A DNA stretch of 64,000 nucleotides from Myxococcales bacterium (GCA_016794505.1 JAEUJZ010000037.1:248001-312000); one strand, 5' to 3'. Numbered from the stretch's first letter, positions 45,048 to 54,700 are shown. Translations and numbers: made by a program. Notes: generated from the letters alone by a model not told the origin.

Positions 45048-48000
45048 CTAGTTCATTCCGACAGGGCTGTCGGCGGGGCGCTGGCGATTGACCACCAGCG
45101 TCTGCGAAGACATGACCTGGCCCGACTGGCGAGCCACGACGGTCACGACGTTGACGCCCGGCCACACCGGCACGTCGGCATCGAAGGACATGCGCCCGCT
45201 CTGCGACGACTTGCGGTTCGAGCGATAAAACACCTTGCGGTGCTCGATCTTCGAGACGCGGTTGCTGACCACGATATAGGCATCGGTGACCTGTTCGTCG
45301 TCGCGCGCAGTACCCGTCAGGTGGATCCTGTCGCTGTTCACCGAAAGCGGTGGCTGGCTGACTTCCAAAAGGGGCGGCGTGACCTGCCATACCCAGCTCG
45401 TAAGTGGCGTCGCGTCCTTGGGACCCAGCGGCGCCCCCACCTGGCCCGAGCTTGCGGCGATGAAGCCGGGACGGCCCGGCTCAAGCTCGATGCGCAGGAA
45501 GCCGCCATAGCTCATCAGCGCGGGATAGCGGTCGCCGCGCTTGGCCTGTGCGATCACAGGCGCCGTGCTGCTGGCCCCGGTGCGAATCTCGGCGTCGGTC
45601 GAAAGCACGAAGCCGCCGCGCGTCTCTTGCCCGCGCACAGCGCTGTCGTTGATGGCGAACGTCAGCTTGTCCGTTACGCCGTCGTGCATCCCCATGTCAT
45701 AGACCTGCAGCTCGACGCGCAGCGAGCTCTCTTGGAACTGGCTGCTCAGGTCGAAGGTGAAGTCGACGGTGCGCCGCTCTTTGGGAGCCATCTCGGGCAG
45801 CTCAAAGCGTCCCTTGTTTACCAGCACCCCTTCGCCGCTGAGGTTGCGCAGCAGAGCCACGGGCTTGAGCGCCCGCCCGCTGCCGCTGTTTTCGATGTTT
45901 ACGCGCAAGCGCAGAGGCTCACCGCGCTGCACCTGTCCATCGCCGTTCCCGCCAGAGCCGTCGTCGATCAATTGATAGCTGTACGCAAAGCGCGGTCGCG
46001 GCAGCCCCTGCAGCCGAACCTGCAGATCCTTGCTCGGCGGGGCTTGGTTGTTCTCTTCCGAAAACACCACGCGCACCAGATCCTGACGCGGCAGCACCGC
46101 TTTGGGGACCTTGACCGGAATGCTCCACGTTCGCGTCTCGCCGGGAGCAACGCGACCAAAGACGAACTCCAGCTCTTCATACAGGAAGTTGTCCGACTTA
46201 AGCTGCGCTCGCACTTGGCCCGCGATGCCCGTACCGCGGTTCTTCACCGTCGCGGTAAACGTCAGGGTCTCGCCAGCCTTGGCCGTGTTGTCCGGCTTAT
46301 CGGTGGTGATGGTCGCCTCTAGACTCGGCGGCGCCGTCTGCGGACCCACCGGGGAAAAGTCGACGCCGAACTGGCGCAGCGCCTCGGTCAAGCGCGCCTG
46401 CTGCTCGCTGCGCTTGCTGCCAAAAAAGTCACGCGCCGACCCCAAGAGCTCGTGACGCCGCCACCCGCGCGAGCTGCCCAGCATGTCGCGGGCGTACTGG
46501 ATCACATAGTCCTCGATAAACGTGTCTTCGTCCTCGGGGCCCAGATCGTCGGCCGGCTCGTCGTCGCCATCGGCATCTGGATCGCCGCGCAGCGCTTCGC
46601 TGCTCTGAGCTGGCTTGCCCTTGGCCACTTTCTTGCGCGGATCGGTCCAGATGTAGCGCAGCGTCTCAAGCGGCTTTTCCGTCGTGCGCGCGTTCTGCGA
46701 GGTCAAGTGCGCATCCAGATCCTGCTCGCGCGTGCCCTTGTGCGAGCCAAACAGCGACAGGCGATCTTTTTCGACGCGCATCGGCTCTAGCACGATGTCT
46801 GGGGTGATGCCTACCGACTGAATCGACAGGTCGCCCGGCGTCAGGTACTGCGCGATCGTCAGCTTCAGCGCCGAGCCATCGTCGTTGTCGTACAGCACCT
46901 GGACCGATCCCTTGCCGAACGTGCGGCTGCCAATCACCACCGCGCGGTCGAGGTTCTTGAGCGCTCCCGCGACGATCTCGGATGCCGAGGCCGAGCTGCC
47001 ATCGACGAGCACCGCAATCGGAAAGTGCGGCTGCGCCGCCGGAGTCGCCCGCTTCTCTTCGCGCTGCTTGTTGGCAAACCCGACGGTGGTCACGATCGTC
47101 CCCGACTCCAGGAACTCGTCGGCAATCTTGATCGCTTTGTCGAGAAGTCCGCCTGGGTCGCCGCGCAGATCCAAGACCAGACCGCGGATCGGCTGCTTCT
47201 TCGCAAGCTCATCGAGTGCATTGCGCACGTCTTCGTCGCTCTTCTGGTTGAACTGGCTCAGGCGGATGTACCCGACCGGGCCGCTCGGCGACTTCATAAG
47301 CTGCGTCGTGACACTCGGCACTTGGATCTCGGCGCGCGTCAGGACCAAGCGGCGCTGGCCTTTTTCACCGTCGCGCTCGGTGTAGATTTCAACCTTGGTG
47401 CCCGGCTCGCCACGCAGGCGATCGACGGCGTCCTGCAGCGCCATGTTGTCGGTGGGCTCGCGCTCGATGCGCACGATCTTGTCGCCGCGACGCACGCCCG
47501 CTTCCCAGGCGGGTGTGCCCTTCATCGGCCGGATGACGCGCAGCCCGCCTCGGCGAATGCCGATGACGATGCCCAGACCGCCAAAGCTGCCGCGCGTCGA
47601 GGTCTTCATGTCGTTGTAGGTCTGCGGATCCAGCAAGAGCGAGTGCGGATCCAGCGTCGACAGCATGCCGTTGGTGGCGGCGTACTCGATGTCGCGAATG
47701 GCCTGCGCGTCGGTGCCAGGCAAGAGGTTCTGGGTGATGAACTGAAAGATCTCAGACATCTTGGGCGCCAACGACCACGCGGCATCGACGTTTTCGATGT
47801 TGAACTCACGCGCTGCAGTGTCGACGCGAACCAGCACCTTGTTCTTGTCGGACTGCGGCTCGACCAAGACCTCGGCCACGTGCTTCTGCACCGACTCAAG
47901 CGCTGCGATCAGCATCTGCTTGGGATCGATGCGCGTCGGATCGACGTATGCGTCGTGGATCCGCACCAGCGTCTTGTTGAAGGTGTCGAGCGTCGTGCTT

Positions 48001-48299
48001 AGCTCGTGCGCCTTGCGATCGGTTGTGGCGGCCCCCGTCGTGCGGCCGATGCCCACCAGCATCGCGGGTCCCCGGCGACTGATGGTCAAGCCCAGCGCAA
48101 TCAGCGCGGCCATACCAACCAAGAAAATGCGGATCGGGTTCCTCATCGTTTTTGACTCCGGGGACTCTGGGGACGTGGCTGGCCCGTCGGTGCCGGCGGT
48201 ATCTGCAGCATCGGATGTCTGCCCGCTATGCCGCGCCACCCCATCGGCAGATGCGGTGTTCTGGGTCGATCCTGGCCGGTCGAATTCATCGCGTTCCAT
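45048..48299 (-). CDS. S41 (C-terminal processing) protease with PDZ and long C-terminal extension
   Basis: 1083 residues. A cytoplasmic leader of 50 residues and one membrane helix (about 55-75) are followed by an S41 region: PDZ domain (about 235-320; GGLRVIRPMKGTPAWEAGVRRGD), then the catalytic block with GDPGGLLD, the Ser in DGSSASASEIV and the Lys in SRTFGKGSVQ. The rest, about 400 residues, contains CARDB-like strands, an SH3-like segment (EIRTGASSTAPVIAQAKRGD) and Ig-like strands. This layout is that of proteins annotated MXAN_5808 family in myxobacteria. GGGG precedes the start; an ATG at 48146 with GGAG is an alternative. Confidence 0.92.
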   Translation of the reverse strand: MERDEFDRPGSTQNTASADGVARHSGQTSDAADTAGTDGPATSPESPESKTMRNPIRIFLVGMAALIALGLTISRRGPAMLVGIGRTTGAATTDRKAHELSTTLDTFNKTLVRIHDAYVDPTRIDPKQMLIAALESVQKHVAEVLVEPQSDKNKVLVRVDTAAREFNIENVDAAWSLAPKMSEIFQFITQNLLPGTDAQAIRDIEYAATNGMLSTLDPHSLLLDPQTYNDMKTSTRGSFGGLGIVIGIRRGGLRVIRPMKGTPAWEAGVRRGDKIVRIEREPTDNMALQDAVDRLRGEPGTKVEIYTERDGEKGQRRLVLTRAEIQVPSVTTQLMKSPSGPVGYIRLSQFNQKSDEDVRNALDELAKKQPIRGLVLDLRGDPGGLLDKAIKIADEFLESGTIVTTVGFANKQREEKRATPAAQPHFPIAVLVDGSSASASEIVAGALKNLDRAVVIGSRTFGKGSVQVLYDNDDGSALKLTIAQYLTPGDLSIQSVGITPDIVLEPMRVEKDRLSLFGSHKGTREQDLDAHLTSQNARTTEKPLETLRYIWTDPRKKVAKGKPAQSSEALRGDPDADGDDEPADDLGPEDEDTFIEDYVIQYARDMLGSSRGWRRHELLGSARDFFGSKRSEQQARLTEALRQFGVDFSPVGPQTAPPSLEATITTDKPDNTAKAGETLTFTATVKNRGTGIAGQVRAQLKSDNFLYEELEFVFGRVAPGETRTWSIPVKVPKAVLPRQDLVRVVFSEENNQAPPSKDLQVRLQGLPRPRFAYSYQLIDDGSGGNGDGQVQRGEPLRLRVNIENSGSGRALKPVALLRNLSGEGVLVNKGRFELPEMAPKERRTVDFTFDLSSQFQESSLRVELQVYDMGMHDGVTDKLTFAINDSAVRGQETRGGFVLSTDAEIRTGASSTAPVIAQAKRGDRYPALMSYGGFLRIELEPGRPGFIAASSGQVGAPLGPKDATPLTSWVWQVTPPLLEVSQPPLSVNSDRIHLTGTARDDEQVTDAYIVVSNRVSKIEHRKVFYRSNRKSSQSGRMSFDADVPVWPGVNVVTVVARQSGQVMSSQTLVVNRQRPADSPVGMN

Positions 48300-48377
48300 C
48301 GGGTTTTCCCCGTTGAGAAGAAAGATCAGCGACGCGCGCGTCGCAGCCTAGAGGGAAAGTATAGTCCAGCCGGCGCA

Positions 48378-49265
48378 TCAAACCCATGACGAGAGCTTCA
48401 GGATCAGCCAGGAAAGTGGGTCGCGTCCGACGAAGAAAAAGACATAGACGGCCGCAGCCAAGGATAGAAATGGTCCGAATGGGACCTCGCTGTGCAACAG
48501 GCCCCCCTCGTCGCTTCCGCGGCGACGGATGAGCAGGATGGGCACGCTCAGCAGCAGGCCGCTCACCGAGCCCAAAAACAGCGTCCAGGGCAGCGCATGC
48601 CAGCCCAGAAGACCACCGATCAGGCTGAGCAGCTTGGCATCGCCCAGGCCCAGCCCCTCGCGCCCTTTGAGCACGCGATAGCCCGTCGCAATCCCCCAGA
48701 TCACGGCATAGCCCGCCACAAGCCCAATCGCCGCATCGGCCAGCGAGGTCTGCCCGCAGATGCGCCCCAGAACAAAGAACAGCGGAATCGCCGGATAGGT
48801 GATGCGGTCGGGCAAAAGCTGGATGCGCAGGTCGATCACCGACAGCACCAGCAGCGTGATGACGAAAAAGAAATAGGTCAGAAAGCGCGACAGCGCGATC
48901 CCCAAGGGGGCGCTATCGCCGATGACAAAGCGCCGAAAGACCGCCAGTGCAAGCAGCGCAGCCACAAGCTCGATCAGCGGGTACTGCGCGCTGATTCCGC
49001 CCTGACAGCGACGGCAGCGACCGCGCAGAAGCAGCCAGCTAACCAGCGGCAGGTTGTCGTACCAGGCGATCTGCGCCCTGCAGTGCGGACAAGCCGAAGG
49101 CGGGTATACCAGCGACTCGCCGCGCGGGATGCGGTGGATGCAGACATTGGCAAAGCTGCCCCAGGTCAGGCCGAACACGCCCGCCAAGAGCAGGCCATAG
49201 CCCGAGCGCAGCCACAGGCCAAGCTGCTCAAAGTCGTCGCTGTGAATCATCGGCGCAGGTTGCAT
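48378..49265 (-). CDS. pilD: Prepilin peptidase (type IV leader peptidase)
   Basis: 295 residues. Type A24 layout: N-terminal GSFANVCIHRIPRG, the zinc-type CPHC and CRRC pairs, then about seven membrane helices. The two catalytic Asp are in VIDLRIQLLPD and LGLGDAKL. It cuts leader peptides from type IV pilins or pseudopilins and methylates the new N-terminus at the inner membrane. No pil genes are in the window. Confidence 0.95.
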   Translation of the reverse strand: MQPAPMIHSDDFEQLGLWLRSGYGLLLAGVFGLTWGSFANVCIHRIPRGESLVYPPSACPHCRAQIAWYDNLPLVSWLLLRGRCRRCQGGISAQYPLIELVAALLALAVFRRFVIGDSAPLGIALSRFLTYFFFVITLLVLSVIDLRIQLLPDRITYPAIPLFFVLGRICGQTSLADAAIGLVAGYAVIWGIATGYRVLKGREGLGLGDAKLLSLIGGLLGWHALPWTLFLGSVSGLLLSVPILLIRRRGSDEGGLLHSEVPFGPFLSLAAAVYVFFFVGRDPLSWLILKLSSWV

Positions 49266-49404
49266 CGCGAGCCAGGCTGCTCAACAGGGCAGGCCAGCAG
49301 ACTGAAAAGGCGCCTCAGTATGGGGGGGAAGCACCAGCGACGCAACTAAGCCGCCGCCGGACATGCAGGGACGAAGCGATGTGAGAAGGCGATAAGCGAC
49401 GTGC

Positions 49405-50379
49405 TTACTGAGCGCAGGCGCCGTTGGTGCAGTGCTGCTTGCCAGCGCTGCAGTCGGCGGGCAGCTTGCACTGCGGGCTCGCCTCGGCCGGGGTCAGGCA
49501 GTAGCCGCCCTGGCAGACCGTGCCATCGCTGCAGGTGGCGCAGTCACTGTTGGCGAAGCAGGCGGCGCGACACTGGGCGTTCACGCACTCGCGATCCGTG
49601 CCGCAGTCCGCGCTGATCTTGCACTCGCTGATGCGGCGCTCATCAGCTCGGCACAGGCTGGCGGCGCAGTAGTCGTTCTTGTTGACGCCCTGGCACTCGC
49701 TGTCCTTGGTGCAGCCCGCATGGCAGGAGCCATCGATGCACGTCTGCCCAGCGCCACAGCTTGCGCTGCTAACGCACGAGGTCCGGTCGGCTGCCTTGGG
49801 AACGCAGCGGCTGTTCTGACAGACCCGGCCGGTGCCGCAGAACGAGTCATCCGAGCATGCGCGCTGGCAGAGTCCGTCGGTGCAGACCGCGCCATCGCCA
49901 CACTCGCGGTTGAACACGCAGGCGTTCTTGGGCAGCGGAATCGGTCGGCAGGTGGCGTTGGCGCACTCGTTGCCGATGCCGCAGTCCGCCGCCACCTTGC
50001 AGGCCTTGGGCGTCGGGATCGATGGGCCGCTGTCGGGCTCGCAGGAATGACGCGCGACATTGCAGACATAGCCGCGGGCGCAGTCCGTCGGCCGATCGCA
50101 GAAGCCCGCCTCGGCGCACGTGCTGTTGGGGGCGCAGTAACAGCCCGGCGCGCACTCGCTGGAGCTCTTGCAAGCAGCGCCCGGCGCCCGACCCGGCATG
50201 AGGTTGCAGCCCCGCTCGTCACACTGATAACACCCCGAAGGGTCGCAATAGGTGAAGAAGCGGGTCCGCTCACCCTCGTCGATACAGCCTGATCCAGCGA
50301 GCAATGCCGCGGCGCTCAGAAGCGGCATCGCAATGGCTCCCAGCAGTCCTCGGCCCCAAATCGAACTCAGTGCGCGCAT
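49405..50379 (-). CDS. Cys-rich lipoprotein with EB/Dickkopf-like repeats
   Basis: 324 residues. The signal ends in the lipobox AGSGC. The rest is a run of six-to-eight-cysteine units (for example CKVAADCGIGNECANATC, CSDDSFCGTGRVC, CKISADCGTDRECVNAQC), which resemble the EB-module / Dickkopf-type disulfide repeats common in myxobacterial surface proteins. Function unknown. The gene is divergent from the CNIHGC-repeat gene. Confidence 0.8.
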   Translation of the reverse strand: MRALSSIWGRGLLGAIAMPLLSAAALLAGSGCIDEGERTRFFTYCDPSGCYQCDERGCNLMPGRAPGAACKSSSECAPGCYCAPNSTCAEAGFCDRPTDCARGYVCNVARHSCEPDSGPSIPTPKACKVAADCGIGNECANATCRPIPLPKNACVFNRECGDGAVCTDGLCQRACSDDSFCGTGRVCQNSRCVPKAADRTSCVSSASCGAGQTCIDGSCHAGCTKDSECQGVNKNDYCAASLCRADERRISECKISADCGTDRECVNAQCRAACFANSDCATCSDGTVCQGGYCLTPAEASPQCKLPADCSAGKQHCTNGACAQ

Positions 50380-50648
50380 GGGAAGTCCTCCATGGTTCGC
50401 GTGATTCCTAAATACACATGTACCACGAACTGCTATTCAGCAGCCAGCGTGCCAGTGCGCCAATTGCAGCAGTTGGGCCCATGCCGTGCAGTGGGTCCGA
50501 CTGCCTGCCGCCCATCGCCTGGCCTCGCCAGCGCGCCCACTGTGAACGGCCGGTCACGCTGGTGTGTCTTTGAGTTGATGGCACAGCAGCGCAAGGCCAA
50601 CAATGAACATCGCTCGCCTTGCAGCGTCTAGTGTATGAGGTGACCTTC

Positions 50649-51347
50649 ATGCGATTTCCCCTATCTAGAATGACTCCGTCGGCTCGATGGCTGCTGTCCG
50701 TCGTGCTCTGGCTCATCGCGAAGCCAGCCTGGGCGCTTGAGCCCATGGACCCCACCGCCGTCTGCCAGCGCATCAGCACCTATCAAGGAGAAGCCGAGTG
50801 CCTGCGCGCCATCGAGGGCTTGTTTGTCGATCCGCTGGCCGCCGCCGCCTGCGATCGCATCCCGAGCAATGAGGCAACCGTCGCCTGCATGCGGGCCATT
50901 GCCGGTCGCCGCATCGCGCCGCGGCTGGTTCAGCTCTGCGATGCCGAGACCGGATCCTGGCAGACGGTGCGCTGCTTCTCGGGAGGGGCTGGTCAGGAGT
51001 CTTGGCCGCAGCCGCAGCAGCCACCGTCCTATCCGCCGCCTCCGGGTCGCCCGCACTGGCCTCGCCCCGACGTCGGTTCGCATCCGCCCCACGGCGAGGC
51101 GGGCTGCAACATCCATGGCTGCTATCCGCCCGGCGGCGGCTGCAACATCCATGGCTGCTTTTCAGCCGGCGGCGGCTGCAATATCCATGGCTGCTGGTCC
51201 TATGGCGGCGGCTGCAATGTCCACGGCTGCTTCCGCAGCGGTGGCGGCTGCAACGTCCATGGCTGCTGGAATGGTCCGTATGGAAGCTGCAATGTCCACG
51301 GCTGCAGCAACAGCGGAACCTGCAGCGTGCATGGCTGCCCGCCCTAG
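50649..51347 (+). CDS. Exported protein with seven C-[NS]-[IV]-H-G-C repeats
   Basis: 232 residues from the ATG at 50649, chosen because GAGGTGACC precedes it. A signal peptide (about 1-30) is followed by a helical region with regularly spaced Cys (two similar units ending CLRAIEGL and CMRAIAGR), a Pro-rich stretch, then seven repeats of a hexamer C-N-[IV]-H-G-C (the last CSVHGC), spaced by 10 to 13 residues of Gly, Tyr, Trp and Ser. Each unit holds two Cys and one His, suited to metal binding or disulfides. No family recognised. A 43-bp DNA array begins 4 bp after the stop. Confidence 0.8.
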   Translation: MRFPLSRMTPSARWLLSVVLWLIAKPAWALEPMDPTAVCQRISTYQGEAECLRAIEGLFVDPLAAAACDRIPSNEATVACMRAIAGRRIAPRLVQLCDAETGSWQTVRCFSGGAGQESWPQPQQPPSYPPPPGRPHWPRPDVGSHPPHGEAGCNIHGCYPPGGGCNIHGCFSAGGGCNIHGCWSYGGGCNVHGCFRSGGGCNVHGCWNGPYGSCNVHGCSNSGTCSVHGCPP

Positions 51348-51350
51348 TCC

Positions 51351-51661
51351 GCTCTTCCTCCCCAAGGGTCTCGACCCTCCTTCATATCCCCGCGCTCTTC
51401 CTCCCCAAGGGTCTCGACCCTCCTTCATATCCCCGCGCTCTGCCTCCCCAAGGGTCTCGACCCTTCTTCACATCCCCGCGCTCTTCCTCCCCAAGGGTCT
51501 CGACCCTCCTTCACATACCCGCGCTCTTCCTCCCCAAGGGTCTCGACCCTTCTTCACATCCCCGCGCTCTTCCTCCCCAAGGGTCTCGACCCTTCTTCAT
51601 ATACCCGCGCTCTGCCTCCCCAAGGGTCTCGACCCTTCTTCACATACCCGCGCTCTTCCTC
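51351..51661. repeat. 43-bp tandem array, seven units plus a partial eighth
   Basis: The unit begins GCTCTTCCTCCCCAAGGGTC and restarts exactly every 43 bp at 51351, 51394, 51437, 51480, 51523, 51566, 51609 and 51652. Copies differ at only a few bases. Each holds AGGGTC-TC-GACCCT, and most AAGGGTC/GACCCTT, a perfect stem. The array starts 4 bp after the stop of the CNIHGC-repeat gene and fills most of the 469-bp gap before the next gene. The period is not a multiple of three, so translation through it is not repeated in frame, and the long open frames here look accidental. Confidence 0.93.
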
Positions 51662-51816
51662 GGCGGGGTTGGGTGCCTGGGATGGCAGGGTCCGGGGATG
51701 GGTGCGGGCGGCGGTGGCCTACATGTAGGACAAATTTTCTAAGAGGGGTTGCCGATCGGAATTGGGTGGTCAGACTTTTGGATATGCGCACCTTGCGCTA
51801 TTCAGGAGACCCGACC

Positions 51817-52665
51817 ATGCCCATGCCTTCCATGTTCCCCCAGTCTGTCGATGTCAGCGCCTATATGCGTGTGCCTCCATTGGATTTGCCGTCGCTGATT
51901 GCCCTGTGCCAGCAGCTTCTGACCGAGTCGCCGAGCAGCCCCCCCACGGCCGTGCGAACCAGCCAGATAGAGCTCGAACAAGCGACGCAGCGCGCCGCCG
52001 AGGGATATCGCCTGGCTCTGACCGAAGAGGCACCGCCGGACAGTCGGCCCATCGATCTGCAGGCCGATGTCGCCTGGGGCGCGGTGTATCGTCGCTTGGA
52101 TGCCTATACCGTCCTGCCAAGCGATCGCTATCCCTGGGTCGAGCGGGCCAAGGCCCTGCTGGCGACGCTGTTTCCCGATGGTCTGCGCTTTACCCAGCTT
52201 GAATATGGGGCGCAGTGGGTCGAGTCCGAGGCCCGCATAAAGACCCTGCTGGCCGATCGCGGCCTCCTAAAGACCGAGCTTGCCGGGCTGGTTGGCGGCG
52301 ACTTTGTCGACGAGCTTCTGCGGACGCACAGCAGCTATGGCGAGATGGTCGGGGCGACGCGGCGACGGACCCTGCGCGGCAAGACCGACCAGCGCACGCT
52401 GCGCAGCAAGCTGATGGAGTCCGCCTCGGTTCATCTGATTCAGCTCGGCGCCGCGTATCTGAACCCCAGCACCAGCGAGCGGCTGCGCAGCGAGATCGAG
52501 CGCAGCTTTGCGACGGTCGACCTGTACCGCGACAAGCTCGCCAGCCCGCGCCGCCCCGATGAGCCCGCCCCGACGCCGCAGCCCAGCCCGCCCGCGCCGA
52601 GCCCCAGCCCGATCTCTCCGCCCCCCAGCCCGCATGTGCCCGCCCCGGCCCCCGGCCCCGCGTAA
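51817..52665 (+). CDS. Unknown helical protein with Pro/Ser-rich tail
   Basis: 282 residues from the ATG at 51817, with AGGAG 8 bases upstream. No family recognised. Residues about 20-230 are helical, with no signal peptide; the last 45 residues are Pro/Ser/Ala repeats (PAPSPSPISPPPSP). The helical middle and Pro-rich end recall the two other unknowns at 1842-2876 and 62206-63060, but similarity is weak. Confidence 0.75.
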   Translation: MPMPSMFPQSVDVSAYMRVPPLDLPSLIALCQQLLTESPSSPPTAVRTSQIELEQATQRAAEGYRLALTEEAPPDSRPIDLQADVAWGAVYRRLDAYTVLPSDRYPWVERAKALLATLFPDGLRFTQLEYGAQWVESEARIKTLLADRGLLKTELAGLVGGDFVDELLRTHSSYGEMVGATRRRTLRGKTDQRTLRSKLMESASVHLIQLGAAYLNPSTSERLRSEIERSFATVDLYRDKLASPRRPDEPAPTPQPSPPAPSPSPISPPPSPHVPAPAPGPA

Positions 52666-52762
52666 CAGCGCCCACTTTTCGCGCCGCCCCCTCGCCACCC
52701 CCCCGACCGCTCTTCGTCGACATTGACAGACGCGGTACCTGCGTCGCCACAATGAAGCGAAG

Positions 52763-54661
52763 ATGGCCCGATTTCGGCTGATCGATCGCATCCGCTATCG
52801 CCTGGATACCACGCTGTCTCGCGGTCCCAGCGCACTCATCCTCTGGCTGTTTCTGCTCGGTGGGGCGCTGGCCCTCTTGGGGGCCACGATCGTGACCCTT
52901 TCAAACAGTGCCCCGGCGGGCCCCGGCGGAGCGCGAGCCAGCTTTGCCCTTCTGACCTGGCAGGGCTGGCAGCGGACGCTGAACCTAAACGTCGGCATCG
53001 GGCCGCTGTTCTATGTGCTGGGGACGTTTATCCCGACGCTGGGCAGCCTGTTTATCGGCGGTATCTTCATTGGCCTTTTGACCGGCGGCATCCAGAACCG
53101 CATTCGCAACCTGCGCCGCGGACGCTCGCGGGTGATCGAGCAGGGCCACACCGTCATCTTGGGCTGGTCGCAGCACATCTTTCAGCTCATCGTCGAGCTC
53201 GTCCAAGCCAACCAGAACAAGGAAGACGCCTGCGTCGTCGTTCTGGCCGAAAAAGACAAGGTCGAGATGGAAGACGCGATCCACGAAAAGGTCCACAACC
53301 TGGGCCATACGCGGGTCGTCTGCCGCACGGGCAGCCCGGTGGATCTGACCGACCTTTTGCTGGTCAACCCCGACGACGCCCGCGTCATCGTCGTCTTGGC
53401 CCCGGACACCAAAGATCCCGACCCGCAAGTCATAAAGACGCTGCTGGCCTTAACCCGCGAGCAGTCCCAAGCGGCCCGACGCTGTCAGATCGTCGCCGAG
53501 ATCCGTCAGCCGAAGAACCGCCGCGTCGCCGAGCTCATCGGGCAGAGCTATGCCCGCGTGCTGCAAGTCGACGACATCCTGGCCCGCATCACCGTGCAGA
53601 CCTGTCGCCAGGTGGGCCTGTCTGCGGTCTATGCCGAGCTGCTTGGCTTCGATGGCGACGAGCTGTATCTGAGCAGCCAGCCGACGCTGGTCGGCCGCAC
53701 GTTTGGCGATGCGCTTCTGGCCTTTGAAGACTCGTGCCTGGTGGGCCTGCAGCGCGCGGGCAAGTCGCTGTTCAACCCGCCGATGGATACCGTCATCGAA
53801 GCCGACGATCGCGTGATCGCCATCGCGCAGGATGACGACACGATCCATGTCCTCGACCGCAGTCCGGCCGAGCTGGCCAAGGCGGTGGATGAATCGGCGA
53901 TCCGCGATACACCGCCGCTGACGCACGCGGCCGAGCGGACGCTGATCCTGGGCTGGAACCGCCGCGCGCCGCTCATCCTCTGCGAGCTCGATCAGTACAT
54001 GGTGCCGGGCTCTGAGCTCAGCCTGGTCAGCGATGCGCCGGACGCAGCAAGCCAGGCAGAAAAGCTGCGCCCCAAGCTCAAGAACCTGTCTTTGAGCTTC
54101 CGCAGCGGCGACATGACCGACCGCGGCCTGCTAGAGGCGCTCGATGTGCCCAGCTATCACCACGTGATCGTGCTCGGCAACAACGACAAGCTCAGTGCGC
54201 AAGAGGCCGACGCCGTGACGCTGATTACCCTGCTTCACCTGCGCGATCTCGTCGAGCACGCACCGCAGCGACCGTCGATCGTCAGCGAGATCTTTGACAC
54301 GCGAAATCGCGAGCTGGCCGAGGTGACGCGCGCCGATGATGTCATCGTCGGTGACAAGCTCGTCAGTCAGCTCTTGGCGCAGATGGCAGAGTCCCCGGAT
54401 CTTTTGCTCGATGACCTGTTCAACGCCGATGGATCCGAGCTGTATCTGCGCCCCGCCAGCGAGTACGTGCGCACGGGCGTGGCGCTTGGTTTTGATACCA
54501 TCGTCGTCGCTGCACGGCGCCGCGGTCAGGTAGCCATCGGCTATCGTCTGGGCGCCGAAGAAGCCCAGGGAACGCGCCAAGGTGTCCACATCAACCCGCG
54601 CAAGAGCGAAACGATCACGCTCGGCGAGCACGACAAGATCGTCTTGCTGGGGCAGTGCTAG
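52763..54661 (+). CDS. CASTOR/POLLUX-related putative ion channel
   Basis: 632 residues. Two membrane helices (about 23-48 and 85-107) are followed by RNLRRGRSRVIEQGHTVILGWS and two long RCK-like nucleotide-binding modules (about 130-330 and 390-560), including RTGSPVDLTDLL and LGNNDKLSAQEAD. This layout fits CASTOR/POLLUX-related proteins. In the pore region the family block with DPGTMGGD reads NLNVGIGP here, so ion selectivity is likely different. It probably senses ligands on the cytosolic side. The start has no strong ribosome site. Confidence 0.88.
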   Translation: MARFRLIDRIRYRLDTTLSRGPSALILWLFLLGGALALLGATIVTLSNSAPAGPGGARASFALLTWQGWQRTLNLNVGIGPLFYVLGTFIPTLGSLFIGGIFIGLLTGGIQNRIRNLRRGRSRVIEQGHTVILGWSQHIFQLIVELVQANQNKEDACVVVLAEKDKVEMEDAIHEKVHNLGHTRVVCRTGSPVDLTDLLLVNPDDARVIVVLAPDTKDPDPQVIKTLLALTREQSQAARRCQIVAEIRQPKNRRVAELIGQSYARVLQVDDILARITVQTCRQVGLSAVYAELLGFDGDELYLSSQPTLVGRTFGDALLAFEDSCLVGLQRAGKSLFNPPMDTVIEADDRVIAIAQDDDTIHVLDRSPAELAKAVDESAIRDTPPLTHAAERTLILGWNRRAPLILCELDQYMVPGSELSLVSDAPDAASQAEKLRPKLKNLSLSFRSGDMTDRGLLEALDVPSYHHVIVLGNNDKLSAQEADAVTLITLLHLRDLVEHAPQRPSIVSEIFDTRNRELAEVTRADDVIVGDKLVSQLLAQMAESPDLLLDDLFNADGSELYLRPASEYVRTGVALGFDTIVVAARRRGQVAIGYRLGAEEAQGTRQGVHINPRKSETITLGEHDKIVLLGQC

Positions 54662-54700
54662 AAGCCTCGCAGCGCGCGACGTCGACGGACGGCGACCGAG

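Noticed and set aside
45024..46322. A 432-codon frame antisense to the S41 protease
   Set aside because: High GC leaves antisense frames open; the sense strand has clear catalytic motifs.
51351..51661. Possible CRISPR array
   Set aside because: The 43-bp units are contiguous and contain no unique spacers, and no cas genes are near.
50737..52665. A 642-codon plus-strand frame reading through the CNIHGC gene and the 43-bp array
   Set aside because: Its first half is out of frame with the real signal-peptide gene and the array is not in a constant frame. Only the last 282 codons, from 51817, have a ribosome site and normal coding character.
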